A program made the translations under genes and the position numbers. Under the pieces are notes generated by a model that did no database searches, was not told where the DNA came from, and was given only the letters and a program-made list of their open reading frames with translations. This document shows positions 40,001 through 59,112 of a stretch of DNA of 64,000 nt, piece by piece; positions within the stretch are counted from its first letter, which is position 1, and each line of letters opens with the position of its first letter. The DNA comes from Undaria pinnatifida (taxonomy: Eukaryota > Sar > Phaeophyceae > Laminariales > Alariaceae): the NCBI GenBank assembly GCA_012845835.1, contig JABAKD010000009.1, forward strand, positions 18,611,318 to 18,675,317, read 5' to 3'.

Positions 40001-43000
40001 TGTTTAGCACGGCACCCACGTTTTTTGGAACGAACTACTTGGAATGAGTATGGGATCACGTTTGGTGTGTACGGTTAGGCCCGCTATTTAGAACTACATT
40101 CCTAAGAAATTGAGCCTCGGAGCTTCACGAAAAAGGATAAATCGAATTCGATGAGAAAGGATTGGTAAGGTTTATGCTGCAGAGACAGAATAGGAAATAG
40201 GCGAAAAAAAAAAACAGCGATCGACGTCCATACGAGATAAAAAAAGCACGAGGTCACCGCGGAACCACAAAAAAGAGGTTGTTGCGAAAGCTTGGAAATG
40301 AATAAGAGTCGCGAATTAAAATATCCCTCCAGTTCCTGACGGTTGTTTTTCGCTGTTGGCTCAAACATATCTTTCAACGAGATCTGCCCCGACGTCGCCG
40401 GCCGCTTTGCTCACTGTGTGGAATGCGGAAGCCCAAACACCCTTATTTCGTTCGCGTTCCCTTCCTAACTGTTTTTGTTACCGATCTCTCGTCATCATGC
40501 TGACTACAAGGCGTACAGCAGTTCAAAAACATCCTGGCCCGCCGTAAGTTGACTAAGGCTCAAGAAAAAAAAAAAGAGAAAGCGCCCTTTTAAGAAAATG
40601 CAACGGTTGAAAAGGGCCCCAGAGAAATAAAACATTGCCGTTGAAGAAATACAGAATCTGTTGTGTGCACGCGAAATAACGCATTGAGCCACAGCGTCTA
40701 GTTGGCGTTCCTTCAGCTGCTGTAGTATTTATTATTAAGATGTGGCGGCAACTGTTTACCGGGGAGTCGTCAAGCGGCGGACTGTTTCATGGCGCGGTGT
40801 TACAGGGGCACGACGGAACAGAGCTGGCTAAGTCACGGAACAGAGAACGCCGAGAGTGGTGGCAAAGGCAAGGGGGAGCGGGGGGCGGGGTGGCGTACTG
40901 ACGCCGCAGTCGACGAAGTCGGAAAGAAAGGGCGCAAGGCACATGGTGTGGCACGGTTTCAGCCCGGCTAAGAAGTGATTTGCTGCCGAACTCTGACAGA
41001 GTTTTTCGTCGTTTTTCTTTTCGTCAATTCGGGGGGAGTAGGGTCGAAAGCGGCAGTGTCATACTGACAGCTATCACCGCTGTCGACGAGAAGAGGAAAG
41101 GGATGGCAGATCGCGAAGCAAGAATCGTTGCTCGATTACGTACCATACGAGTATAATACCATATACGAGGTACAAGGTATCGTAGCACAGATGGAAACCT
41201 GCCAGGTATAACACTACACTGCTGCCCAGAATACTTTTGTTTTGCTTCTCTTCTTGCTGTCGTTCTTCTTTTCCTCTTTTCTGTCCTTCCAACGGTATTT
41301 TCTCTGAATGTTGCTTCGTTCGCACAGCAGTTCCAGCCCGTCACGCGTGCTGCTTGTGTTACTTTTGGTCCTTGTTGCGTCATTTTTATATATCGTCAAA
41401 TTATTTCAGGATTCCTTCTGATATACCAGGTACCTGGTACTGCGTCTCTTGTTGCTAGCTTTTTCCTCGCTTGTATTACTGCTGTAGTGTTTTTCGTACC
41501 CAGTACGTCGGCATCCCATTTACGTTCCTCATCGTTTTTGCGATGGTTTTGGTGTTCTCTGTCTCACACCCCAGTACACACCTACACACTACTCTACACG
41601 ATAACGGTAGACTACCGATACTAATGGTACTGCAAGTATACTTTGTATACTGGTGGTGGAGTTCATGGTTAGACTACATACTCAGTATCAGGGAATGCTG
41701 GTACATGTACCTGATGCGAAATTCGCCAGAATGACTGGAGCCCCGTCCTGTGACCACGGACTTGATTATGCGAATTAATGTGACAACAACGCCAGTACAA
41801 AGTCGTACCTGCACAAGGAGGATAACACCACTGCTCTGTGCAGAGCAGTACAATATCGCGTACCAGGTACTCGCAGCTCAAGTGAAACGCAGCACTGCTT
41901 GCTGCTGCGCCTCTTATGTACCCGCAGGCAGGTGTGTACCGTTATAGTCTATTGCCTGTGTGTCCATATGTCGGGCCCACACACGGTACATGATAGTTGT
42001 TGCTTTCTACGGCGTAGTCCGATGCCAGGTATCATACAACTCGCTCTGAGTCAATAGCCTGTCGACTCCTATGCTCGCTTACGAACACGCTCTATGGGTT
42101 GTTTGTGATGTAGCACCCCAAAGAAGCCAGAGAACCTGCTGTTGGTCTGTGCTGTGCTGCTGCCGCCATATGAGGGATGATGACAGCACACGACTAATAT
42201 TACTTGCAGGTAATGTGACACTGCTGCTGTAAATCGTACGATATGGGTTGGAGCGGCATAGTACATCGTAGACACAGGGGGCACAGACAGCAGACAGCAG
42301 ATACACTGCCAACGCGAGCTTGATTATTCTGCAGGGCTACGTCGAAGATCAGATGAAGCACCGCAGCGTACCCGCAGCAGAAGGTACGCGCAACAGCGGC
42401 ACAGAAATGCCACAGCAGCAGCAAGACTACAGGGTGCAGACGTTTATACCAGCACGAACAACGTTTTTGTGCAACCCACATATGAAATATATAAACTCTA
42501 GCCGTAACATATACCGACGTGCATCATCCTACTGCCTGCTACCTATTGCACTGCGGCTTACAGCAGTACTCGTGCTCCAGAGGAGCATAGGGGCCGCCTA
42601 ACTTTTCGCGCGCAGAATGGCAGGAAGGCCAACACGGCGGAGTCGCCGTTGGTTAAAATCTACCAGGTATAATAAAGGGCTTTTGATCACGCCGCATCTT
42701 TGCGGAACACAAACAAATTCTACGAAGAAAAAACCAACGCAGCGACCTCTTGCAGCAAAGCGAGACTGATGGACCTCTAGGAGACGAATAGAGACAGACA
42801 CAACACCACCACCGCAGAAGGGAGGGCACCGCTACTTGCCCTCGTGATGGAGTACCGCAGTTGCATTGTTGGAATCTCCCAGCACGAAGAATATACCCGT
42901 ACAATCAGCATACATTCTGTATGGGTTGTCTGTCTCATGAGGCATGTGTAGCATCATGGTTTGCGTGCGCAAGAAAAGTCGACAGAACATTGCAGATGTG

Positions 43001-43298
43001 TGACAGCCACTGCTGTGCAGCAACCTTCCCTATCCCCGTACCAACCTCACAACCGACCTGCAACAGCCACAAGCCAGAGGCAAAGCCTAGCACACACGGG
43101 CCACCCCAGATATAATCCTCCGGTCACACAGCATCCTCAACAGTACACGCTTCCTATTCTCACCTGTAATGTCGCACAGGAGGGGTCAGAAGAAGAGGTA
43201 CCAGAATCCGGCGATGTTCCCGCGCGCGCCTCCGGAGACCCCACTAGCACCGACCCCAGCAGCAAAACCAGCGATGCTGGCCATGCGCGAGGCGCCAT
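19214..43298 (-). CDS. Giant mucin-like single-pass membrane protein, 15 exons (gene C)
   Basis: The minus-strand exons are 43298-43164, 38320-38146, 37450-37312, 35983-31995, 30758-30648, 29434-29257, 28557-28467, 27937-27803, 26181-25966, 25202-24856, 24497-24480, 24346-24013, 23128-23003, 22349-20018 and 19644-19214. All have GT-AG borders and every phase closes, giving 2,918 aa. Exon 1 encodes a signal peptide (hydrophobic core LVLLLGSVLVG, likely cleavage after PEARA). Residues 46-185 form a Cys-containing module (six Cys in exons 2-4). About 185-1480 is Thr/Pro/Ser-rich, mucin-like sequence with an acidic Ser/Gly segment at its end. About 1480-1696 is a membrane-proximal module with Cys. 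The TM helix is near 1697-1721 (FWFVLITAAMAVLVLGCWLG), followed by CFCCG and a basic stretch. The cytosolic tail of about 1,200 residues is Ser/Pro/Gly-rich with poly-Ala and no catalytic domain. The protein probably acts at the cell surface as a sensor or in wall attachment; this is inference. Family is unrecognised. Exon 11 (18 nt) is the weakest exon. Confidence 0.82.
19676..19858. repeat. GGCAAAGCAA pentamer/decamer array in an intron of gene C
   Basis: AGGCAAAGCA units with variants fill most of the last intron. On the sense strand of gene C it reads as TTGCC/TTTGC units, with almost no A. Confidence 0.9.
23505..23556. repeat. (GTT)n(GGT)n microsatellite in an intron of gene C
   Basis: About nine GTT units are followed by about eight GGT units. 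It lies between the exons ending at 23128 and starting at 24013. It is antisense to gene C, so the transcript would carry AAC/ACC. Confidence 0.9.
25612..25950. repeat. CGATA-type pentamer array in an intron of gene C
   Basis: ACGATACGATACGATACGAT units at 25612-25640 and 25690-25705 are mixed with GGATCGGATCGG and GATATATCGG. A longer duplicated block (GATAAATCGGATCGGATC..GAATGGCCTTGGA.ACAGCAA) occurs at 25643 and 25707. The repeats start about 15 nt beyond the donor of exon 9. Confidence 0.8.
26764..26940 (-). repeat. Composite element head, inverted copy
   Basis: This is the reverse complement of the composite element head: GGGGAGTCGCCGACCAATATCC, CGCGCGATCGGAGTATCACACACAGCTTGCAAAAATGAG, TCTTCGATCTCACAGCT. 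With the following plus-strand copy at 27003 it forms a head-to-head inverted repeat around an AT-rich centre of about 70 bp. Confidence 0.8.
27003..27790 (+). repeat. Composite dispersed element, plus copy
   Basis: It matches 8155-9480 in order: CAGCTGTGAGATCGAA, GATCGCGCGTATTACGGGTTGTGTGTCC, GGATATAGGTCGGCGACTCC, CAGGGTCAACAGGGTGATG, GCATCAGTTTATCAAGTG, TAACCGGTGAGGGGA.GGCGG, then one ATAGATGTAGGGGTTTGC unit ending GGTGGGGCGTTTGAGAAAGAGGGAGCG. It sits in an intron of gene C and ends 12 bp before an exon. Confidence 0.78.
28701..28925. repeat. ACAGGACGCG then (ACAGG)n array in an intron of gene C
   Basis: Six decamers ACAGGACGCG (28701-28760) are followed by about 30 ACAGG pentamers with GGGCAGG and GACGGG variants. 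On the gene C sense strand it is CCTGT/CGCGT, virtually without A. Confidence 0.95.
28950..29110 (+). mobile_element. SINE-like family 3, 3' part
   Basis: It contains GATGCGAGTCGGCGAGGGAAGAAA, CGTTCCGTAGTGGGGAGGGGGAAGAGCC and GATCTGAGTTACGTGTAGGGAGGGAGA. These correspond to the minus-strand copies at 58330-58575 and 60885-61170 and to 44800-44905. The tRNA-like head is missing here. Confidence 0.55.
29210..29246. repeat. (AAC)n microsatellite next to a splice donor of gene C
   Basis: ACAACAACAACAAC lies on the plus strand, i.e. GTT units on the sense strand. It begins about 11 nt inside the intron after exon 6 (donor at 29256/29255). Confidence 0.9.
29831..30140 (+). mobile_element. tRNA-derived SINE family 1, copy 1
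   Basis: The head GTCGCCCCAGTGGCGTATCAGGTTATCCTCGAGCCTGGTATAGG...GTGAGTTCGAATCCCTCC has A-box-like and B-box sequences in tRNA order. The body runs GTGGGGACTTTTTCTTGTGCAC, GCGCGAGAGCGCGAGTTAGCAACACTCGATG, CAGTGGGATTGCTGAACCC, GGGACGACACCTGTGACCACGGCTTG and ends in an A run (30125-30132). It is nearly collinear with the copy at 61445-61765. It lies in an intron of gene C, antisense to the gene. Confidence 0.8.
31660..31728. repeat. Interstitial TTAGGG-like tract
   Basis: Two copies of CCCCGAAGGGTTGCGGCTAGGGTTAGG, the second extended to CTAGGGTTAGGGTTAGG. A related CCTCGAGCCCCCCAAAG...GGGTTGGGTTAG occurs at 45703-45741. Confidence 0.7.
31995..35983 (-). other. Mucin-like exon 4 of gene C with higher-order repeats
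   Basis: This single 3,989-nt exon encodes about 1,330 residues, mostly Thr, Pro, Ser and Ala. The basic unit is about 60-70 residues of the type STAPI.ETVPPSSGPTEATQ followed by PPTSVEDPTTAP. Near 34319, 34721 and 35123 a 402-nt (134-residue) block repeats with few changes. Toward the 3' end the repeats give way to an acidic Ser/Gly-rich region and a final (PTSAPT)n tract. Dense O-glycosylation is the expected consequence of this composition. Confidence 0.85.
36018..36150. repeat. GGGAAGGA purine array upstream of the mucin exon
   Basis: GGAGGGAAGGAGGGAGGGAA units, all purine on the plus strand and all pyrimidine (TTCCC) on the sense strand of gene C. The array ends about 35 nt before the exon 4 acceptor and may serve as an extended polypyrimidine tract. 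Confidence 0.9.
36775..36965 (+). repeat. Dispersed short repeat family 4, copy 2
   Basis: It contains AGCAGGGACAGCTCGCGCTGTCGCTA, ATGGGAACTGAAGGATACCATACGCCAGCC, GAGTTGAGTTGACACACCACATGTATGAAAGTACGTGGAAGTGTGGAGAGCT-AAGCTTTGTTTTTCCCCATC. It is collinear with 13180-13375. Confidence 0.65.
36964..37022. repeat. (AAC)n microsatellite in intron 3 of gene C
   Basis: About 18 AAC triplets; GTT on the sense strand. Confidence 0.95.
38039..38131. repeat. TTTGAATTTTGAA minisatellite beside a splice donor
   Basis: Six to seven units of TTTGAATTTTGAA. On the sense strand of gene C the array starts about 15 nt after the exon 2 donor (38145/38144). Confidence 0.9.
38321..43163 (-). other. Intron 1 of gene C, no further exon identified
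   Basis: This 4.8-kb intron holds short ORFs without recognisable domains, TTAGGG-like repeats at 39400-39445 (CCCTAACCCTAACCCTGACC, then GAGCCCTAACC twice) and many TACCAGGTA-type motifs between 41100 and 42700, including a perfect 16-bp palindrome at 41424-41439. Exons 1 and 2 join in phase 0, so no intervening exon is required, but an in-phase one could be hidden. Confidence 0.5.
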
Positions 43299-44269
43299 GG
43301 CTTATCCGCCAGCCTCGGCTTGGCGAGAAAGAGTACGGCTTTCCCTAGCCAGAGGACACGGTGCCAGCGCTTGGCTTTCGCGGCCGGCTTGTTGTCCTGC
43401 CGTGCTGAGTGATGTTGTCAACGGGAGGCAGAGCACGAGGCTCGATTTTTTGTTCAGTTTGGAGTTCTCGTGTAGGCCAAACAAGGCCCTCCAAAGGGAA
43501 GGCGCAGGGCCACACGAGGGTGTGTGTGCAAGTTTTGAGCACACTAGATGGGCACGGTTGTGAGCTGGGTCGACGGTTTCGTCGGTGTGGCAAGATGCTT
43601 GCTGGCCGGTGTGTGTCGGTCCCTAGCGATTGTTGGCCTTGGAACTTGGAACAGAGCTCCCTTCCTGCGAAAAAAAAAGGCAAACGGCCAAACTGACCGA
43701 TAATTTTTGCGCGCGTCTCTCATTGGTCCATTTTTTTCGTAATCGGAGCGACAAAATTCCCTCCGCACCTATTTGACTGATGAATGATACCGCTTTTTTT
43801 TGTACCTTATTTTTAATAAAAATTGAAAAACGTCAGCTACTTACTAGTTGTAATATCAAGAACACACACCCCGGTGCCCCGGTGGAGGAAGTGCTCGTAC
43901 GGACGGACCAGGTTATGAGTGCTTGCCGCACTTCTCGCCGTGTAGAGTTCGTTATATTACGCGATAGTGTGCAGCTCTACTAAACAGACCTGTGTTTAGT
44001 ATGTAGTACTGCTGTAATCATAATTAGTGAATGCCCACGATTGATTGCTAATATTATAATATTATACAATGCTATTAGTCTAGTCTAGACATCTACCAGG
44101 TATATATACAGGAAGCCGTCCAAGGGAATGGGGGCAGGGGGGGCAACAGGAGGAATAGAAGGGAGACCGCGGTGGACGAAGGCAGGAAGGAGATGGCAGA
44201 CAGGGTAGCAAGGTACCAGGCCGACTAGTAGGTACATAGCACTTTTCGTCTTTTTCTGGGGTATTTTTT
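43299..44269. other. Upstream region of gene C
   Basis: This is the expected promoter and 5' UTR side of gene C on the minus strand. No canonical TATA or initiator element can be assigned with confidence. There is no gene. Confidence 0.35.
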
Positions 44270-44535
44270 TCCCCTTTGTTCCCTCCTTGCGTGTCCAGGT
44301 TTTTGGCTCGTGTTTGGATTATCTTATTTTGGTTTTACTTTACTTTATTTTTTTTCATTTTATTACCTGGTATGTTTCTTTTCCGAGCTTTGGCTCTCCT
44401 TTCCGGTTGGGTTGTTTCTTCGATTTCCCCTTCATTTTGTTTGTTTCATTTTTTGTTTTATTTTTATCTTTGTTTTTATTTGTTTTCTCATTTTGTTTTT
44501 GTTTTTTTGTTTTTGTTTTTGTTTTTGTTTATTTC
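44270..44535. repeat. T-rich TTTTGTTTT low-complexity tract
   Basis: T/G-rich sequence with TTTTGTTTTTGTTTTTG units in its second half. The hydrophobic Phe-rich ORFs crossing it are compositional artefacts. Confidence 0.75.
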
Positions 44536-44799
44536 GTATTTCTCTCTTCCAATGTATTTCTGTTGCTGACGTATGTATGTTGTGCCTGTCGTACCCAGTA
44601 CTAGGGCATGACATTGCGTTGTCGAATGCATTACGATGCATTATCTCTGTGTCGTAGCTTGTGACCACAGAGCTGATCTTTCTAGGGTGAAGAATCAGTA
44701 CGGACAATGGGTGTGCTGGATGTCGACGAGTAGAAGAACGGTTTAATGTGAAGAACACACACACAGGAATTTAAAGTTGGTTTTGAAGTTCGAATCTTC

Positions 44800-44905
44800 G
44801 AATCTCACGTGGTACCGTGGTGGGGAGGAGGGAGAAGAGCCTCATTGATTGGTGACCCTAGATCCGAACTACGTCTAGGGCGGGAGAGAAAGAGAAAAAA
44901 AGTGC
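44800..44905 (+). mobile_element. SINE-like family 3, fragment
   Basis: AATCTCACGTGGTACCGTGGTGGGGAGGAGGGAGAAGAGCC and CCGAACTACGTCTAGGGCGGGAGAGAAAG match the 3' part of the family at 28950-29110. Just downstream (45125-45165), the minus strand reads CGTGAGTTCGATTCTCGCCG, a B-box-like tRNA remnant. Confidence 0.5.
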
Positions 44906-45244
44906 GCAAGCGGCGCAGGAAAAAATAAGTTGCGAAAAAAAAAACGTTTTCGAGTTTGTTGGTTGAATCTCGCCGACTTCGTAACAACAGGGATCTCCGG
45001 GGGGCTTCCCCGTCGCCTCGTAGTACACGCAGTACAGTAGTAGTAGTATCCAGGAGCGCACTATTGTGACCATTCATGATATATTTTTGTAATATCTCCA
45101 GCGCACACGTCGTCCGAAAATAACAAAAACGTGTGAAGTCGGCGAGAATCGAACTCACGACACATAGATCTAAGACTACATCCTTTTTTCTTGTTCTTTG
45201 TTGGCTGTATGACGCTTGCCCACTCACTGCAGTCTGGCTAATTT

Positions 45245-45540
45245 ATTTTCTTGTAAAAAGCAAAATACACTCCATCCCAGCCGCTTCATCCAGCTGCGAG
45301 ATCGAAGATTAAGAGATTTCGCGAAACCTTGCCGAAACTCATATTTGCAAGCTATTATTCTATGTGTGTGTGTTATTCCGATCGTGCGTATCAAAAATGT
45401 GTGTCCTCATTAAGAATACAAGTCGGCGACTCCCCTTAGGACTAACTTGCACCAGGGTCAACACGTCAATCTGTGCACGGAAACTATAAAACCTGTTTTT
45501 GAGGGGGACAAAATCTGACGGCTGTGGAATGCACCACCAT
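45245..45540 (+). repeat. Composite element, 5' part
   Basis: CAGCTGCGAGATCGAAGATT, CATATTTGCAAGCTATTATT, GTGTGTCCTCATTAAGAATACAAGTCGGCGACTCCCC, TGTGCACGGAAACTATAAAACCTG and GGGGGACAAAATCTGACGGCTGTGGAATGCA match the first 300 bp of the copies at 8155 and 27003. The G-rich body is absent. Confidence 0.75.
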
Positions 45541-46270
45541 GGTGCTCTGATTAAATAGGTATTATATCGAACTGGTCAGTAGACTTTAATGGCACGTACG
45601 CACGTGCAAGGTTTTTTGCACGTAAACTCAATAATATCATACTGCCCCCCTCCCGACCTGGACAGCAGTAGTCTAGTAGTAGTAGTAGCAGTACTAGTCT
45701 AGACCTCGAGCCCCCCAAAGTAAAGGGTTGGGTTAGAGTTATATCTGGTATATCACAGCAGCAGTGTCAGTGGAACACTAAACTAACTATTAATAGACTA
45801 AACAGATTCTCTCACGCGTCACGTATTATAATAGGACTACTACTATAAGACTAATATTCTAGACTAATAATGAGAGTAGTCTCAATAATAAGAGTAGCTC
45901 AAAGACGATCATATTATAAAAAGGAAAAACGAGTGTAGAGTAACCAACATGTATAGACTATCATTCCTGCCGCTGTGCGAGTATATTGTATATCATTGCT
46001 GCTGCAGTGTAGCACTGGTAGGTAGGAATAGTACCGGTAGATAGACCAAGTGAAGCGAAGAGGGCCCGGTCCATCATCCCGCTTCTGTATGAATGTACAT
46101 GTCTGGTATATATGTCTAAGAAGTATGTTATGTCTAGGAAGTCTGTATGTCAGGAGGCACAATCAAGCAACATTGTAAATTCCACATGTTTTGAGGTCTG
46201 CTGGGAATGTGAAGCAAGACGGAGAGACGTACGATACTGCTGTTAATAATACATTGTTAATACTTAGTCT

Positions 46271-46282
46271 TATACTACTACA

Positions 46283-46342
<60 letters not shown>

Positions 46343-46352
46343 AGTACTACTA

Positions 46353-46445
<93 letters not shown>
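46271..46445. repeat. Long (CTA)n microsatellite
   Basis: About 57 CTA triplets with two short interruptions (CATA near 46281, AGTACTACTACCA near 46343). It is the longest pure trinucleotide array in the window. Confidence 0.97.
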
Positions 46446-49400
46446 GGACCACTACTGCGTTAGAAAGACGCCATGCAAATTTCGCGCTGCACCTGGCTGT
46501 CCAGATATATTAATTCACGTATTCAGTTCGCAAGGATTGGTGTCCTGGATACCACCCCTCAATGCTATAATTATTTCAGTTGGTGCCGCTGCTGCCGTTG
46601 TTTGCACTTGAAATACGGCCTCCTTGGCCACAATGCGCTCGCTTGTCGGCCCTCGGGGCTCGGAGTGCCGACTCCGGGAACCTGTCACCACCACGACGAA
46701 AAGCGGTTGGCGCGTCAAGGGATCATCTTGCCTGCCTGTGCCTGAGGAGGACAAGCTAAGGAGCATAGAGAACTGCCGTTGCACAATTATTTGGCGTCGG
46801 CGGCGGGACCGGTATCCAGGATCCTACGGCAGTAGTGTGCATTTACGTAGTCGTTTTATTTTCCCTCTCGTAGATGCGTGTGATGTGTTGATGTGCAGCA
46901 GCATTATTGAGTTGTGGACGCCGCTGTAGATGTACCCGTGAACTTGCTGCTGCCGTGCGGGTATCGCATCAGACCACCATGCAGCTATCATACAGCGCGC
47001 TCCTCCTCGTGATACGTAACGTATGACTCACGTAGTGCGTGCAATGCCATCACGATCTATCATCGTTTTCAACAGCAGCAGCAGATCAGCTAAAAGCAGC
47101 AGCTAGAGTAGTCAATAAGGTCAGGGTACTTGCTATTATCCCGGAAACCCAACTTGTGGCACGGGATGCATTTTATACGTGCGTGTCGGGTGTATCTGCG
47201 CAAGTATTAAGCGCGACGTCTTGATGTTAATGCTGTGCAACAAGTGGCAGAAAGGACGGCGAATTCTGGCTATCCTCCACAACCCCCCCCCCCTGAGTTT
47301 CCTTCGGGCTGCTGTCTCACACCTCACCTGGTACACTAGTAACTAATAGTAATACTCATGTATCATGTAAGACAAATCCTCCCCGCGACCGCCTGCTAGA
47401 TTGCTGCAGTGAGCTATTGTAGTGCGCGAACAACAACGACAGCAACAACACCAAAACAAAAAAATGGATTGCTGTCTGTGGAGCTAGGTGCGAGTATACG
47501 ATACTTTGTTAGATGTTGGCTGTCCGTGATGCAAATCTGCGCGAAAAATAAATAAATGTACCAGGTAGTATTACCACCACCACCGCTACCGCCACCACAA
47601 CCCTCACCACACCTAGAAGTGTCACAGACATGGTCATTCACGGCAAACGCAAGACACGTCGCGAGCCGTCAAGGCGAGCGTTAGACACCACCACAAGTAC
47701 TACACAAATAGCTACATGTATCTTTCATAGGTCCCGGCCTCTGGCCGCATGAAAAATTAATGTAACCAAAGCGTCATGTGGCTTTCGAAAAAACGGAGTC
47801 GAGAAAAAAACGAATGCCGCCCTCCCTTAGCAACATACCAGATCCAACAACGATGTCCATCCGGCTTGCGAAAAAACGGGTTAATTCAGGGAGGAATTCC
47901 GCCCGCTCCCCCTGATGGTAATTTCATCATGCAAGATGCAAGGCCAGACGCTCGATTCCAGGTCTTTTTGCCAACGTCTTGATTCAGCAGTTTTACATCG
48001 AGACGAATGGCAGACGCAAGCCCGACCATATATTTGATAGTGAGTAACAGAATATGATCTATTTTTATTAATACTAGCCCTTAATACTATGTAACTAACA
48101 ACATAAAACCAGATCCCCAATGCTGACCAGGAGAGACAGACCGACAGACGTCGAAAAGCTAACAATACCAAGCGTTTTCTCCGCCATCCGGTCTTGCTAA
48201 CACAACTCAAAAGCTAAAATCCCTTCTCTCACTGTTTTTTTTTGGGGGGGATACCGCCTGTCGAGCTATATCCCGATCACTCGTAGAGGAGGGCGAAAAA
48301 TCACCCCCCCTCTCCCCCCCTCCCCCATTATTTGGGGAGGGGGGGGGGGGGGGGGCGTGGGGGGTTATCGCCTGTCGAGCTACATCCCGATCCACAAAGG
48401 ACGACAAACCAACGGGCCCTTTTATAGCAATGTATGGTCCTTACGCAACATGTCACAAATCGACCAACACATCAACCATCAAATAACGCAAAAAAAAAGC
48501 AGGCCAACGGCCACTCGAAACCCATCAAAAGCCCTTTAACCCCTACAGAAACTGCACCCAAAAATAGGGAACAAACTACTTGAAATTAGAGAATAATGAT
48601 TTTCGTACATGGTAGCAGAAAAGGCCTAGACATGAAAAAAGAGCAGATCCCGGTTTCGGGGGCAGAATACTTGAAAGTAGACTCGAATATTTTTCGTAGT
48701 ATAAAACAAGATCCAAGCGCCAAGCAAAGCATCCGCGGCGGGAAACGACAAAAAAAAAACGCGCGGGTTCTCGTCAAACAGGGGCCGAGATGCCACATAC
48801 ACCGAAACCGTCCTTCGTATAATACGCGTTATTCGGTACGCTATCGGTACCGAAGCGCGAAAAAATACGATTTATTGGCAAAGACAACACCCTCGCCGAC
48901 AAGCAAGCCCGACGAGCGAAACGACACCCAGTCGCCCGCTATGCAGTGTACCTTGTACAATTCTGAAGGGATACACAGTAGCAATACGAAGCCCTCGTAA
49001 CGGCATACTACTGTTGTTATAATGAGCAATCATAGCCGCTCCTCGTATCAATAATTTACAAGTTGGAGGCTACATGAGGCAGTGCGTCTATCATACCATG
49101 CCCAGCTCCACCGTTGCTCTGAAGTACAGCTCCAAGCGCCAACCATCGCGTGAGTTGAGCAACATCACAGCAACATCACAGAGCGCGTAAACGCCCACAC
49201 AAAAAAACACACACACATACACGCAACAAAAAGAAGGAAGACGTCCTTGACACACACGTTACCTAAAATATAAACAAAACAAAAAAACGCCTCACGAAAT
49301 GTACAACCCACACCGCTATCCACCATTGTCCCAAAACGGGAATAGACCAGATGGAAAAACAACAAAAGCCAAAAACGCAGAAAAAAATGTAAACAAGACA

Positions 49401-49646
49401 AAAAAGCAAATTATCTACCAAAAATAGGACAAAGCAGGCAAAAACACGCAAAAATAACAGAACAACACGAAAATATGAAAAACGGGCAAAAAAGAAGCAA
49501 AGAGCACGAACAAAATAAAAACAAAATCAGCAAAAAGCAAGCAACAAAAACAAATCAGGAGCACGCAGAGGGCGCAAGGGGTTAGGTGGTGGGGGGGGCA
49601 GTACCCCGAAATCCCGCATCAGAAGCCGCCCGCGACAGCAATATGC
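46446..49646. other. Intergenic between genes C and B, no gene seen
   Basis: This lies 3' of gene B. A duplicated block, ACCGCCTGTCGAGCTATATCCCGATC, occurs at 48251 and, as TCGCCTGTCGAGCTACATCCCGATC, at 48367, flanking C and G homopolymers. The stretch 49200-49560 is A-rich. Part of this may be 3' UTR of gene B. Confidence 0.4.

Positions 49647-59112
<9,466 letters not shown>

Noticed and set aside
44276-44657. Phe-rich hydrophobic frames resembling membrane proteins
   Set aside because: Product of a T-rich tract; no conserved motif and no splice support.
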